DNA of 64,000 nt, taken from CAIOSQ01 sp041178225 (GTDB lineage: Bacteria; Pseudomonadota; Alphaproteobacteria; CACIAM-22H2). This document shows, piece by piece, positions 1-8,179 of this stretch (position 1 is the stretch's first letter; each line of letters opens with the position of its first letter). A program made the translations under genes and the position numbers. Under the pieces are notes generated by a model. The model was not told the DNA's origin. It did not search any database and worked only from the letters and a program-made list of their open reading frames with translations. The stretch lies in NCBI GenBank assembly GCA_041178225.1, contig JBEGVV010000049.1:1-64000 (forward strand). Direction: 5' to 3'.

Positions 1-972
1 ATGAAGCCACTCGCGCTCACCATGGGCGAACCCGCCGGGATCGGCGCCGAGATTGCCGCGGGCGCCTGGCGCCTGCTGCGCGACGGCGGGCCGTGCTTCG
101 TGCTGCTCGACGACGCGCGCCGCGACTTCGGCGTGCCGGTGCGCCAGGTGGACGGTCCGGAGGAGGCCGCCGCCGCCTTCGCCACCGCCCTGCCGGTGAT
201 GCACCGCCCGCTCTCCGCCACGCCCGTGCCCGGCCGGCCCGACGTCGCCAATGCGCCGCACGTGATCGCCGCGATCGAGGAGGCCGTCGCACTCGCGCGC
301 GCCGGGCGCGTCGGCGCGGTCGTCACCAACCCCATCCAGAAATCCGCCCTCGCCGCCGCCGGCTTCCCGCATCCCGGCCACACGGAGTTCCTCGGCGTGC
401 TCGCAGGCACGGGCGTGCCGCCGGTGATGATGCTCGCCTGCCCGGGGCTGCGCGTCGTGCCGGTCACGGTCCACGAGCCGCTCGCGCGCGCCATCGCGCG
501 GCTTCGGCCGGCGGACATCGTCGCCACGTCGCGCATCGTCGCCGCGGCGCTGCGCGCGCAGTTCGGCATCGCGCGGCCGAGGCTGGCCGTCGCCGGCCTC
601 AACCCGCATGCGGGCGAGGACGGCACGATGGGGCGCGAGGACATCGAGGTCGTCGCGCCCGCCGTCGCCACGCTGCGCGCGGAGGGGATCGACGCGCGCG
701 GCCCCCTCCCGCCCGACACGATGTTCACGGCGCTCGCGCGGCCGACCTACGACGCGGCGATCTGCCTCTACCACGACCAGGCGCTGATCCCGATCAAGAC
801 GCTCGACATGGCGGGCGGCGTGAACGTCACGCTCGGCCTGTCGATCCTGCGCACGAGCCCCGACCACGGCACGGCGCTCGACATCGCGGGCAAGGGCCGC
901 GCGGATCCATCGTCGCTCGTCGCGGCGCTTCGCCTCGCGGCTGAACTCTCGGACAGGAAGGCCCACGCATGA
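1..972 (+). CDS. pdxA: 4-hydroxythreonine-4-phosphate dehydrogenase PdxA
   Basis: The 323-residue product has the length and motifs of PdxA, which oxidises 4-phosphohydroxy-L-threonine with NAD in the DXP-dependent route to pyridoxal phosphate. Visible family signatures are the N-terminal LTMGEPAGIGAE stretch, PGHTEFLG near residue 128, NPHAGEDG near residue 200 and YHDQALIPIK near residue 257. The metal-binding histidines are expected in the last three. The ATG is the first base of the window, so the upstream region and ribosome site cannot be judged. Its stop overlaps the pdxJ start by four bases (ATGA), so the two consecutive pathway enzymes are translationally coupled. Confidence 0.95.
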   Translation: MKPLALTMGEPAGIGAEIAAGAWRLLRDGGPCFVLLDDARRDFGVPVRQVDGPEEAAAAFATALPVMHRPLSATPVPGRPDVANAPHVIAAIEEAVALARAGRVGAVVTNPIQKSALAAAGFPHPGHTEFLGVLAGTGVPPVMMLACPGLRVVPVTVHEPLARAIARLRPADIVATSRIVAAALRAQFGIARPRLAVAGLNPHAGEDGTMGREDIEVVAPAVATLRAEGIDARGPLPPDTMFTALARPTYDAAICLYHDQALIPIKTLDMAGGVNVTLGLSILRTSPDHGTALDIAGKGRADPSSLVAALRLAAELSDRKAHA

Positions 973-1706
973 ACGCGCTCGACCTCTCGGTCAACGTCGA
1001 CCACGTCGCCACGCTGCGCAACGCGCGCGGCGGCGACTTTCCCTGCCCGGTCGAGGCGGCGCGCGTCGCGATCGCGTCTGGCGCGCAGGGCATCACGGTC
1101 CACCTGCGCGAGGATCGCCGACACATCCGCGACCGCGACGTCGAGCGCATCCGCGCCGAGGTCGCGGCGCCGCTCAACTTCGAGATGGCGGCGACCGAGG
1201 AGATGGTCGCCATCGCCGAGCGGCTGCGCCCGCCCGCGTGCTGCATCGTGCCGGAGAAGCGCGCGGAGCTGACGACCGAGGGCGGCCTCGACCTGCTGCG
1301 GCCCTCGGCCTTCCTGCCCTCGGCCATCGCGCGGCTGCGCGGCGCGGGCGTGCGCGTCTCGATCTTCGTCGAGGCCGACGCGCGCCAGATCGAGGCCGCG
1401 GCGCGGCTCGGCGCGAACTGCGTCGAGCTGCATACCGGGCCCTATGCCGACGCGCCGGCCGAGGCGCGCGGCCCGCATCTCGCGCGGCTGCGCGCCGGGG
1501 CTGCCGCCGCGCGCGCGGCGGGGCTGCTCTGCCACGCCGGGCACGGGCTCGCCTATGACAGCGTCGGCGACATCGCGCGCATGCCCGAGGTCTCGGAGGT
1601 CTCGATCGGGCATTTCCTGGTGTCGCGATCCGTGTTCGAGGGACTGCCGGCGACGATCGCGCGCTTCCTCGACATCATCGCGCAGGCGCGTCGAGCCGCC
1701 CGATAG
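969..1706 (+). CDS. pdxJ: Pyridoxine 5'-phosphate synthase PdxJ
   Basis: This 245-residue TIM-barrel enzyme condenses 3-amino-2-oxopropyl phosphate, the product of the PdxA step, with deoxyxylulose 5-phosphate to give pyridoxine phosphate. Family motifs seen are LSVNVDHVATLRNARGG at the N-terminus, VHLREDRRHI near residue 41, ELHTGPYA near residue 160 and CHAGHGL near residue 190. Length matches the family. The ATG overlaps the pdxA stop, so the genes form one transcription unit. About 115 bp of non-coding sequence separates it from the converging channel gene. Confidence 0.96.
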   Translation: MNALDLSVNVDHVATLRNARGGDFPCPVEAARVAIASGAQGITVHLREDRRHIRDRDVERIRAEVAAPLNFEMAATEEMVAIAERLRPPACCIVPEKRAELTTEGGLDLLRPSAFLPSAIARLRGAGVRVSIFVEADARQIEAAARLGANCVELHTGPYADAPAEARGPHLARLRAGAAAARAAGLLCHAGHGLAYDSVGDIARMPEVSEVSIGHFLVSRSVFEGLPATIARFLDIIAQARRAAR

Positions 1707-1821
1707 CCGCGCGCGGGGGTGGAGCGAGGCCAGCCTGCCCCCGGGGCGCTCAGGGCAGCGCGCGACGATGCCGCCCAGCGCCATCCCGGCGGGCGCGACG
1801 CGCGGCAGCGCCACCTCGAAA

Positions 1822-3456
1822 TCATGATGGAGACTGGCCCGGCTCCCCGGCCGCGCGAGCGCCGTCCTCCCGCGTGCTGCAGACCAGCCTGCCGACATCG
1901 CGCTCCAGCGCCGTCGCGGCGCCCTCCCGGGCGATGGCCGAGGCAAGCCGCCCTGGCCCTGCGGCGATCGCGACCTGCCGCATCATGCTGACCAGCTGCC
2001 TGAACTGCTCGAGCGCCGCCTCCGGGTCGCGGGCCGCCGCGTCGAGATGCAGGGGGCCATTGCCCTGGCCTCCCGCCTTGCCCTCGCGCCTCGCGCGCTC
2101 GAGCAGGCGGTTGACCTCGTCCTGCGTGACGTGGAGCCGCTTGGCCTCGGCCGCGATGAACGCCTCCTCGGCCGCGTCGATCTTGCCGTCGGCGAGCGCC
2201 TTGGTGAGTTCCTCGAGCAGAGTTTCCCGCTCGATCCGCAGCTGGTCGATGAAGGCCGCGGACAGGATGCCCGAGGGGATCGCGACCAGGGCGATTCCGG
2301 TGATCGACACCACGACCGTGAACATCCTGCCCAGCGGCGTCACCGGCGTGAGGTCGCCGTAGCCGACGCTGGCGAGCGTGACCACGGCCCAGTAGATGGC
2401 CTGGGGGATGTTCTCGAACTTCTCCGGCTGGCTCGCGTGCTCGAACAGGTAGCCGAGGCTCGCCGTCATCACGATGACGAGCAGCAGCACGAAGAGCGAG
2501 GCCGTGAGCACCGGCCACTCGCGCCGGATCCCCTGCATCACGACCGCGGTGGCGTTGTTGAAGCGCGTGAGCTTCAGCAGCCGCATCATGCGGAAGATGC
2601 GCAGGAACCTCAGGTCGAAGAGGTGGTGGAGGAAGGCCTCGAGGAAGAACGGCAGGACCGCCGCAAGGTCGATCATCGCGCCACCGGAGCGCGCGAAGCG
2701 CAGCCGCCCCGCGACGGCCCGGCGGTAGCGCTCGTCCTCGACGCAGGAATAGATGCGCAGCAGGTACTCGAGGGTGAAGATGGCGACGGAGAGCGTGTCG
2801 AGGACCACGAACTCCACGTTGAGGTGGTAGTGGATGCCCTCGACCGACTCCAGCACCACGCCGAGCACCGACACGAGGACGCAGGCGACGATGAACGTGT
2901 CGAAGTACTGGTGCAGCCTGCCCCCGTGCTCCGACGGCCAGACCAGCGCGTGGACATGCTGTCGGAAGCTGCGGCCGCGGTTGAGCTCGCGGAACTCCGC
3001 ATAGGCGGGCACGAGCATGCGCAGCAGCTTGAACAGGCGAAGCAGCCGCAGCGCGCGCAGGAGCCGCAGGTCGAGCTCGACGAAGGCCGCGAGGTAGAAC
3101 GGCAGGATCGCCAGCAGGTCGATCATGGCGTAGGGGCTCGCCAGGTACCCGAGGCGGGGGAAGCGGGCCCGCGCGAAGGCCGGGTCCTCGGGCGCCACGT
3201 AGAGGCGCAGGAGGTACTCGACCGTGAAGAGCACCAGCGACGCGATGTCGAAGACGTGGAACCACGCAGCGTAGGGCTGGTGGATCGCCGGCACCTGCTC
3301 GAGCGCGATCGCCGCGACGTTGAGGATGATGACCGCCGCGACGCCGTTCTCGACGAAGCGATGCAGGTTGCCTGGCCGCGCCGGGTCGAAGAGCAGCGAG
3401 AAGGTCGCCCGGCGCAGCGATGCCATCCTGCCGGTCCGGGGGCCGGCGGCGTCCAT
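1822..3456 (-). CDS. Potassium-channel-like protein with two voltage-sensor domains and one pore
   Basis: The 544-residue product has an unusual layout. A first four-helix voltage-sensor-like unit (about residues 36-150) ends in an arginine-rich S4 (RLLRALRLLRLFKLLR, 131-146). A second complete six-helix channel unit (about 180-405) has S4 near 282-299, a pore helix, the K+ filter SVGYGD at 363-368 and an S6. A charged C-terminal tail (406-470) is probably cytoplasmic. Typical bacterial channels of this family have about 270 residues and one sensor. The ATG at 3456 shares one base (TGATG) with the stop of the upstream small membrane protein, which fixes this start over an upstream extension. 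It probably conducts K+; voltage gating by the first domain is inference. Confidence 0.85.
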   Translation of the reverse strand: MDAAGPRTGRMASLRRATFSLLFDPARPGNLHRFVENGVAAVIILNVAAIALEQVPAIHQPYAAWFHVFDIASLVLFTVEYLLRLYVAPEDPAFARARFPRLGYLASPYAMIDLLAILPFYLAAFVELDLRLLRALRLLRLFKLLRMLVPAYAEFRELNRGRSFRQHVHALVWPSEHGGRLHQYFDTFIVACVLVSVLGVVLESVEGIHYHLNVEFVVLDTLSVAIFTLEYLLRIYSCVEDERYRRAVAGRLRFARSGGAMIDLAAVLPFFLEAFLHHLFDLRFLRIFRMMRLLKLTRFNNATAVVMQGIRREWPVLTASLFVLLLVIVMTASLGYLFEHASQPEKFENIPQAIYWAVVTLASVGYGDLTPVTPLGRMFTVVVSITGIALVAIPSGILSAAFIDQLRIERETLLEELTKALADGKIDAAEEAFIAAEAKRLHVTQDEVNRLLERARREGKAGGQGNGPLHLDAAARDPEAALEQFRQLVSMMRQVAIAAGPGRLASAIAREGAATALERDVGRLVCSTREDGARAAGEPGQSPS

Positions 3457-4031
3457 CAGAACCTCACCTCGCGCACCGTCACGGGCTCGCCCCAGCGGCC
3501 GCAGACGCGAACGCGCAGGACGAGTTCGCGATCGATCGCCTCCTCGTCCGCGACCGGGGCGAAGGACGTCCCGGTCGTCCCGGCGGAGAACCACTCCGTG
3601 CCCTTCTCGAAGACGATCGTCCCGCGCGCCGCGGGATCCTCGGTCGAGCACGCCTTGCCGAAGGCCTGGTTGCCGGCGACGAAGCCGTTCGCGAACGCGG
3701 CGATGTCCGGCGCGGAGCGGATGGCCGACAGGCAGGCGCTCCATCCGGCGGGCGTCGCGCCAGGCGCGTGGCGCGCGCAGGCGGCCGGGTCGGCCGCCGC
3801 TGTCCCGCGGGTGGCGGCGATCGCCTCGAGGCGGGCGACGACGTGCTCGGCGTTGCGCTTGAGCTGCTCGAGGTCATGCGCCGCGCGATAGGAGCCGACG
3901 CCAAGCGCCGCTATGCCGGCGAGCGTCGCCACGGCGAGGACGAGGAATGCGACGTCCCATGAGCGGATCGCGATCCCGCGCGCCCGCTGCGAGGCGACTG
4001 CCTCATTCGCCATTCCCGATGTCCCGCCCAT
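3456..4031 (-). CDS. Hypothetical single-pass membrane protein coupled to the channel gene
   Basis: I do not recognise this family. The product of about 191 residues has one hydrophobic helix (about residues 24-46), a short coiled-coil-like stretch (DLEQLKRNAEHVVARLEAI), and a C-terminal extracytoplasmic-looking region with four cysteines. The orientation with the long C-terminal part outside is inference. It is directly upstream of the channel gene and overlaps it by one base, so an accessory role for the channel is possible. Start choice is uncertain: GTG at 4058, ATG at 4031 (chosen; AGAGG lies about 16 bases upstream) or ATG at 4013. It is divergent from the merR promoter, about 100 bp away. 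Confidence 0.55.
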   Translation of the reverse strand: MGGTSGMANEAVASQRARGIAIRSWDVAFLVLAVATLAGIAALGVGSYRAAHDLEQLKRNAEHVVARLEAIAATRGTAAADPAACARHAPGATPAGWSACLSAIRSAPDIAAFANGFVAGNQAFGKACSTEDPAARGTIVFEKGTEWFSAGTTGTSFAPVADEEAIDRELVLRVRVCGRWGEPVTVREVRF

Positions 4032-4096
4032 TGCGGCTACTGCGCCTCTCGACCGCACGGCCGGGCAGGAATTCGCATCCGCTCCGGATGAACTCC

Positions 4097-4125
4097 TTTA
4101 CAAGACAGCTTAGCTGTCTTATATT
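4097..4125 (+). promoter_or_regulatory. merR promoter with 19-bp palindromic operator
   Basis: A -35-like TTTACA (4097-4102) and a -10 TATATT (4120-4125) are 17 bp apart. The spacer is almost entirely the perfect palindrome AAGACAGCTTAGCTGTCTT (4102-4120; nine-base arms around a central T). A palindrome between -35 and -10 is the hallmark of MerR-family operators, so autoregulation by the downstream protein is likely. The ATG at 4132 falls where transcription should begin, so the message is predicted to be leaderless; no Shine-Dalgarno is present. Confidence 0.75.
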
Positions 4126-4131
4126 GGTGTC

Positions 4132-4605
4132 ATGTTAAGGGATCAGCCAAGCTTCGGCATCGACGAGATCGCGAGCCTCGCGGAACTGCCCCGCCGCACG
4201 GTGCGCTACTACATCCAGGCCGGCCTCGTTGACCCGCCCGACGGCGCCGGGCGCGGCGCGCGCTACGGCAGGCGGCATGTCGAGCAACTGCTGCAGGTCC
4301 GGAAGTGGCAGCTCGCCGGCCTTTCGCTCGAGCGCATCGCAGAGATCATGCGCCGCCCCGACGCCGACACGCCGCTGCCGCCGGCGCCGCGACGCCCCGG
4401 CACGGTCGAGGTCTGGAGCCACCTCGTCGTCGCCGATGGCGTCGAGATCACGCTCGAGCCCGGGCGCGCCGGCCTCGCGCCCGAGCAGGTGCGCGCGTTC
4501 TTCCGCGCCGTCGTCGACATCCATGCCCGGATCCGCGGCCAGCAGGCCGCATCCCCCGTTTCCACCCAGGGTCGCGCCACCGATGGCGCGCAGAGCGAGG
4601 ACTGA
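4132..4605 (+). CDS. MerR-family transcriptional regulator
   Basis: The 157-residue protein has an N-terminal MerR winged helix (about residues 5-72). It shows the IDEIASLAELPRRTVRYYIQ helix-turn-helix and a GRGARYGRRHVEQLLQVRKWQLAGLSL wing and recognition region. The dimerisation helix is short, and the C-terminal half (about 85-157) carries no cysteine cluster of a metal sensor, so the effector is unknown. It sits immediately after a MerR-type operator promoter and three bases before the VIT/VWA gene, which it presumably controls together with itself. Confidence 0.88.
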   Translation: MLRDQPSFGIDEIASLAELPRRTVRYYIQAGLVDPPDGAGRGARYGRRHVEQLLQVRKWQLAGLSLERIAEIMRRPDADTPLPPAPRRPGTVEVWSHLVVADGVEITLEPGRAGLAPEQVRAFFRAVVDIHARIRGQQAASPVSTQGRATDGAQSED

Positions 4606-4608
4606 ACC

Positions 4609-6912
4609 ATGAGCAGGATCACCACCCGCGCCGCTCGCGGCAGGAGGCCCGCCGCCAGCGAGGCCCCCGCCGACCGCCCGCCGGTCGCGCTCGAGGGCCT
4701 CCGCGTCGAGGCGTCGATCGATGGCGCGATGTCGGAGGTCGCCGTCGAGCAGGCCTACCGCAACGCCGAGGACAAGGCGATCGAGGCGGTCTACACCTTC
4801 CCCCTGCCGATCGACGCCGTGCTCCTCGACATCCATGTCGAGATCGGCGGCAGGCGGCTGCGCGGCTCCATCGTGCGCATCGACCAGGCGCGCGAGACCT
4901 ACGAGGCGGCGGTCGAGGACGGCGACGGCGCCTTCATGCTCGAGCAGGCCGAGCCGGGCCTGTTCACGCTCAACGCAGGCAATCTGCGGCCCGGCGAGTC
5001 GGCGCGCATCCGCTTCTCCTACGCGATCGCGAACCGCTGGTCGGGCGATCGCCTGCGCTTCTTCCTGCCGACCACGGTCGCGCCGCGCTACGGCCACTGG
5101 TCCATCGCGCCGCATGCCGTGCCGCAGGCGAGCATCATGGCCGAGAACCGCTTCTCCCTGCGCATCGCGCTGGGCGCGGACCTGCGCGAGGCGCGGGTCA
5201 ACTGCCCTTCCCACCGCCTCGAGCAGCGCGAGCAGGACGGGCGCATCGTGCTCGTCCTCGCCGACGAGAGCGCGGCGATGGACCGCGACCTCGTGCTCGA
5301 GGTCAGGCACGCGCATCCGCGGCCGAGCTTCGCCCTGGTCGGCGAGGACAGGGGCGGGGTCGTCGCGATGGCGAGCTTCCAGCCCTTCATGCCCGGGCTC
5401 GAGCAACGCCAGGCGGTCGACGCGGTCGCGGTGATCGACTGCTCCGGCTCGATGGCCGGCTCGTCGATCGCCCAGGCGCGCAAGGCGATGGACGCGGTGA
5501 TACGCGGGCTGGAGCAGGGCGACCGCATGGGCATGATCGCCTTCGGCAGCTCGACCCGCCCGCTCCAGGGCGGGCGACGCGCCTGCGACGCGACCGGCAT
5601 CGAGGCGCTGCTGGGCTTCGCCGGCGGGCTGGAAGCCGATCTCGGCGGCACCGAGATCGGCGCCGCGCTGCGCGAGGCGATCGCCATGGCGCGGGGCGGC
5701 GCGCGTACCGCCGACATCTTCCTCGTCACCGACGGCGAGGTCGCGAACTGGGAGGGCATCGTCCAGGACGCGCGCGCGGCAGGCCTGCGCATCTTCGCGG
5801 TCGGTGTCGGCCATGCCGTGCACGAGGCCTTCCTGCGCGCGCTCGCCGATGCGACGGGCGGCGCCTGCGAGTTCGTGACCCCCGACGAGGCGATGGCCGG
5901 GCGCATCCAGCGCCATTTCGAGCGCATGCGCGCGCCCCGCGCCACCGAGGTCGCCTTCGCCTGGCCCGAGGGCTCCACGCAGCTCGCCCCCGACGCGCCA
6001 CCCGCGATCTACGCGGGCGACACGGTGCATGCCTTCGCCCGCCTCGGCGCCACCGCGGCGCCGGGCAGCGTGATGCTCGAGTTCGTGACCGAGGACGGGC
6101 TGCGCCACCGCCAGCGCGTCGAGCTCTCGGGGCCGGTGGCCGAGGGCACGGAGGGCCGCCCCTCGACCGTCGCGCGCCTCGCGGCCGCCGCGCGTCTTTC
6201 CTCGCTGCCGGCGGAGGAGGCCGCGGAGCTCGCGCTCGCCTGCCAGCTCCTTTCGCCGCACACCGCCTGGGTGGTGGTCGACGAGCGCGCCGCCGCGGAG
6301 AAGACGGACGGCATGCCCGGGCTGCGCAGGGTCGAGCACATGCTCGCGGCCGGCTGGGGAGGTGCAGGCGCCACGTTGTCCGTCATGCGCAGCGAGATAG
6401 CTGGCGGCTCGATGCGCGAAATGACCTGCTTCGACGACACAAGCGATTTACGGGAAGCCCGGCGTCCCCGCACGCGGCGCGACGACGTGGTCGCGCAGCT
6501 CCTTCGCGATGGCGGGCATTGCGAGGACGGCAGCATCGCCCATGCCGCAGGGCTCTCGGGCGAATACGACGCGCTGCGCCGGGGCGCGATGGGCGAAGGC
6601 ATCGGGCGCCTCGCCGGCATGGCGCTCGAGCTCGCGATCCTCGACGCGCTCGGCTTGAGCGGCCGGCGCGAGCTGCAGGACATCGCGCGGGCGAGGCTGG
6701 CGGCAGAGTTGCGCATGGGCCTGGAGCGTCTCGGTCGCCTCGAGGAGATGGCCCGGGAATTCGAGCGCGCCGCCGTCCCGTTGCTCGGGAACATCGGCGG
6801 GGTAGGCGACCACTTGCGCATGATCATCTTGGAGGCGAGGGCGATGATCGAGCACGCCCGCCAGATGACGGGCAAGATCAAGGCCAGCCTCGACCAACAG
6901 GCCAGGGGATGA
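4609..6912 (+). CDS. VIT and VWA domain protein
   Basis: The 767-residue product begins with a VIT (vault/inter-alpha-trypsin-inhibitor) domain at about residues 24-150, with the AYRNAEDKAIEAVYTFPLP signature. A von Willebrand A domain at about 270-440 carries the metal-site motif DCSGS (277-281), a threonine in LGGTEIG and the later aspartate in LVTDGEV, so the MIDAS looks complete. The C-terminal 250 residues are helical and unassigned. There is no signal peptide or membrane helix, so it is probably cytoplasmic. Such proteins are thought to be adhesion or assembly scaffolds; no enzymatic role is visible. Three bases separate it from merR. Confidence 0.88.
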   Translation: MSRITTRAARGRRPAASEAPADRPPVALEGLRVEASIDGAMSEVAVEQAYRNAEDKAIEAVYTFPLPIDAVLLDIHVEIGGRRLRGSIVRIDQARETYEAAVEDGDGAFMLEQAEPGLFTLNAGNLRPGESARIRFSYAIANRWSGDRLRFFLPTTVAPRYGHWSIAPHAVPQASIMAENRFSLRIALGADLREARVNCPSHRLEQREQDGRIVLVLADESAAMDRDLVLEVRHAHPRPSFALVGEDRGGVVAMASFQPFMPGLEQRQAVDAVAVIDCSGSMAGSSIAQARKAMDAVIRGLEQGDRMGMIAFGSSTRPLQGGRRACDATGIEALLGFAGGLEADLGGTEIGAALREAIAMARGGARTADIFLVTDGEVANWEGIVQDARAAGLRIFAVGVGHAVHEAFLRALADATGGACEFVTPDEAMAGRIQRHFERMRAPRATEVAFAWPEGSTQLAPDAPPAIYAGDTVHAFARLGATAAPGSVMLEFVTEDGLRHRQRVELSGPVAEGTEGRPSTVARLAAAARLSSLPAEEAAELALACQLLSPHTAWVVVDERAAAEKTDGMPGLRRVEHMLAAGWGGAGATLSVMRSEIAGGSMREMTCFDDTSDLREARRPRTRRDDVVAQLLRDGGHCEDGSIAHAAGLSGEYDALRRGAMGEGIGRLAGMALELAILDALGLSGRRELQDIARARLAAELRMGLERLGRLEEMAREFERAAVPLLGNIGGVGDHLRMIILEARAMIEHARQMTGKIKASLDQQARG

Positions 6913-6920
6913 GCAAGGGT

Positions 6921-6949
6921 CGCCCGCGCCCCTCGCCGGGGCGCGGGCG
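6921..6949. terminator. Perfect 12-bp hairpin between converging genes
   Basis: CGCCCGCGCCCC (6921-6932) pairs without mismatch with GGGGCGCGGGCG (6938-6949) around a five-base loop. It lies between the stop of the VIT/VWA gene (6912) and the stop of the HEPN gene (6953), where a bidirectional terminator is expected. No T tract follows on either strand, so intrinsic termination would rely on the stem alone. Confidence 0.6.
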
Positions 6950-6952
6950 GCC

Positions 6953-7681
6953 TCACTCCACGACGGGATAATGCGGGCGGCCCCAGTCGCGGCCGGGATT
7001 GTCCATCATCACGTCGATGAAGATCGGCAGCAGCCAGCCAAGCACGGCCGCGCCATCCCGCACCTGGTCGCGGTTGACCGCCCCGTTCCACGTCGCGCCA
7101 CCATGCACGAGCTGGTTGCGCAGCACGTAGAGCCGGTCGAAGACCAGCACGAGGAGGCGCGAGGTCTCTCGCCGCTCGACCGCGAGGCGGGCGCCTCGCC
7201 GGGTGGCCTCGAGCATCTCCTCCCACCCCGCGTGGCCGGGCACGCCGTTGTGATGGGCCCAGAACGGCGCGAAGACGTAGCGGTTCTCCAGCAGGATCCG
7301 GAATTCCTGCGCGAAGCGTTCCCAGACCGCGGCGTAGATGCGCTGCTCCCGGTCGAGGTCGACGATCACGTCGAAAAACGCATTGAAGCGATCGCGCTCG
7401 CCGCCCGCTGCGCCCTCGTCGTCGAGGTTCGCGGCATAGGCCGCGTTGAACGCGACCCAGAGCAGGATGAACCGCACGTCGTCGTCCTTCGCCTCCCGCT
7501 CCGCGCGGTCGAGCCAGCTCAGCGCGCGATGGACGCGAAGTCCAAGTCCCTCCGGGAAGCCGTCACGCAGCTTGCGCTGCTTGTCCTTCAGGGCCGAATG
7601 CTCGAGCCCGGCGCGCGGATGCGATCGCCGCGGCGAGACGGCGCGCGGCCCGCCCCCGCCCGGCTTCGCGCGTGGCGCCAT
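6953..7681 (-). CDS. HEPN-domain protein (Apea-like)
   Basis: The 242-residue protein has a variable basic N-terminus (1-45), then an all-helical region with the LLWVAFNAAY motif (73-82). Near the C-terminus is LRNQLVHGG, whose R188-x4-H193 matches the R-x4-6-H catalytic motif of HEPN ribonucleases. The family occurs in toxin-antitoxin, abortive-infection and RNA-processing settings. No nucleotidyltransferase antitoxin lies beside it, so a toxin role is not indicated. It follows msrB with a six-base gap and may be co-transcribed with msrB and the amidase. Confidence 0.75.
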   Translation of the reverse strand: MAPRAKPGGGGPRAVSPRRSHPRAGLEHSALKDKQRKLRDGFPEGLGLRVHRALSWLDRAEREAKDDDVRFILLWVAFNAAYAANLDDEGAAGGERDRFNAFFDVIVDLDREQRIYAAVWERFAQEFRILLENRYVFAPFWAHHNGVPGHAGWEEMLEATRRGARLAVERRETSRLLVLVFDRLYVLRNQLVHGGATWNGAVNRDQVRDGAAVLGWLLPIFIDVMMDNPGRDWGRPHYPVVE

Positions 7682-7687
7682 CGCCGG

Positions 7688-8110
7688 TCAGCCCTCCTCG
7701 GGCTGGAAGTCGAGGGCGAGGCCGTTCATGCAGTAGCGCAGGCCGGTGGGCCGCGGCCCGTCCTCGAAGACATGGCCGAGATGGCCGCCGCAGCGGCGGC
7801 AATGGACCTCGGTGCGCGTCATCCACAGCGTGCGGTCGGTCCGCGTGCCGATCGCGCCGTCGAGCGGCTCCCAGAAGCTCGGCCAGCCCGAGCCGCTCTC
7901 GTACTTCGTGCCCGCGTCGAAGAGCGCGTTGCCGCAGCCCGCGCAGAGGAAGCGGCCGGGACGCTTCTCGGCGTTGAGCGGGCTGGTGCCCGCGCGCTCC
8001 GTGCGATGCCGGCGCAGGATCGCGTAGCGCTCCGGCGACAGGCGCGCCCGCCATTCCTCGTCGTCCAGGACGAACTCGAAGCCGCCCTCGCCTGCCTGGT
8101 CGCCCGACAT
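7688..8110 (-). CDS. msrB: Peptide-methionine (R)-S-oxide reductase MsrB
   Basis: The 140-residue product reduces methionine-R-sulfoxide in oxidised proteins. The zinc-binding pairs CAGC (C56, C59) and CRRC (C104, C107) are present. So are GWPSFW (75-80), GGHLGHVF (108-115) and the catalytic cysteine in RYCMN (C127). The ATG at 8110 is chosen over a frame extension to 8155 because GGAGGG precedes it at normal spacing and MsrB homology begins just after. It lies between the HEPN and amidase genes on the same strand. Confidence 0.95.
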   Translation of the reverse strand: MSGDQAGEGGFEFVLDDEEWRARLSPERYAILRRHRTERAGTSPLNAEKRPGRFLCAGCGNALFDAGTKYESGSGWPSFWEPLDGAIGTRTDRTLWMTRTEVHCRRCGGHLGHVFEDGPRPTGLRYCMNGLALDFQPEEG

Positions 8111-8179
8111 CCCTGCCCTCCGCAGCCATCCATCCGCGCGGGCACGATCCTGCACCGCGCCGACGCCGGGCGGTAGGCC

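Noticed and set aside
4135..6339. Long minus-strand frame across merR and the VIT/VWA gene
   Set aside because: It is antisense to two recognised domains and consists of charged low-complexity sequence.
6953..7681. HEPN gene as part of a toxin-antitoxin pair
   Set aside because: No nucleotidyltransferase or small antitoxin gene is adjacent; the neighbours are msrB and the converging VIT/VWA gene.
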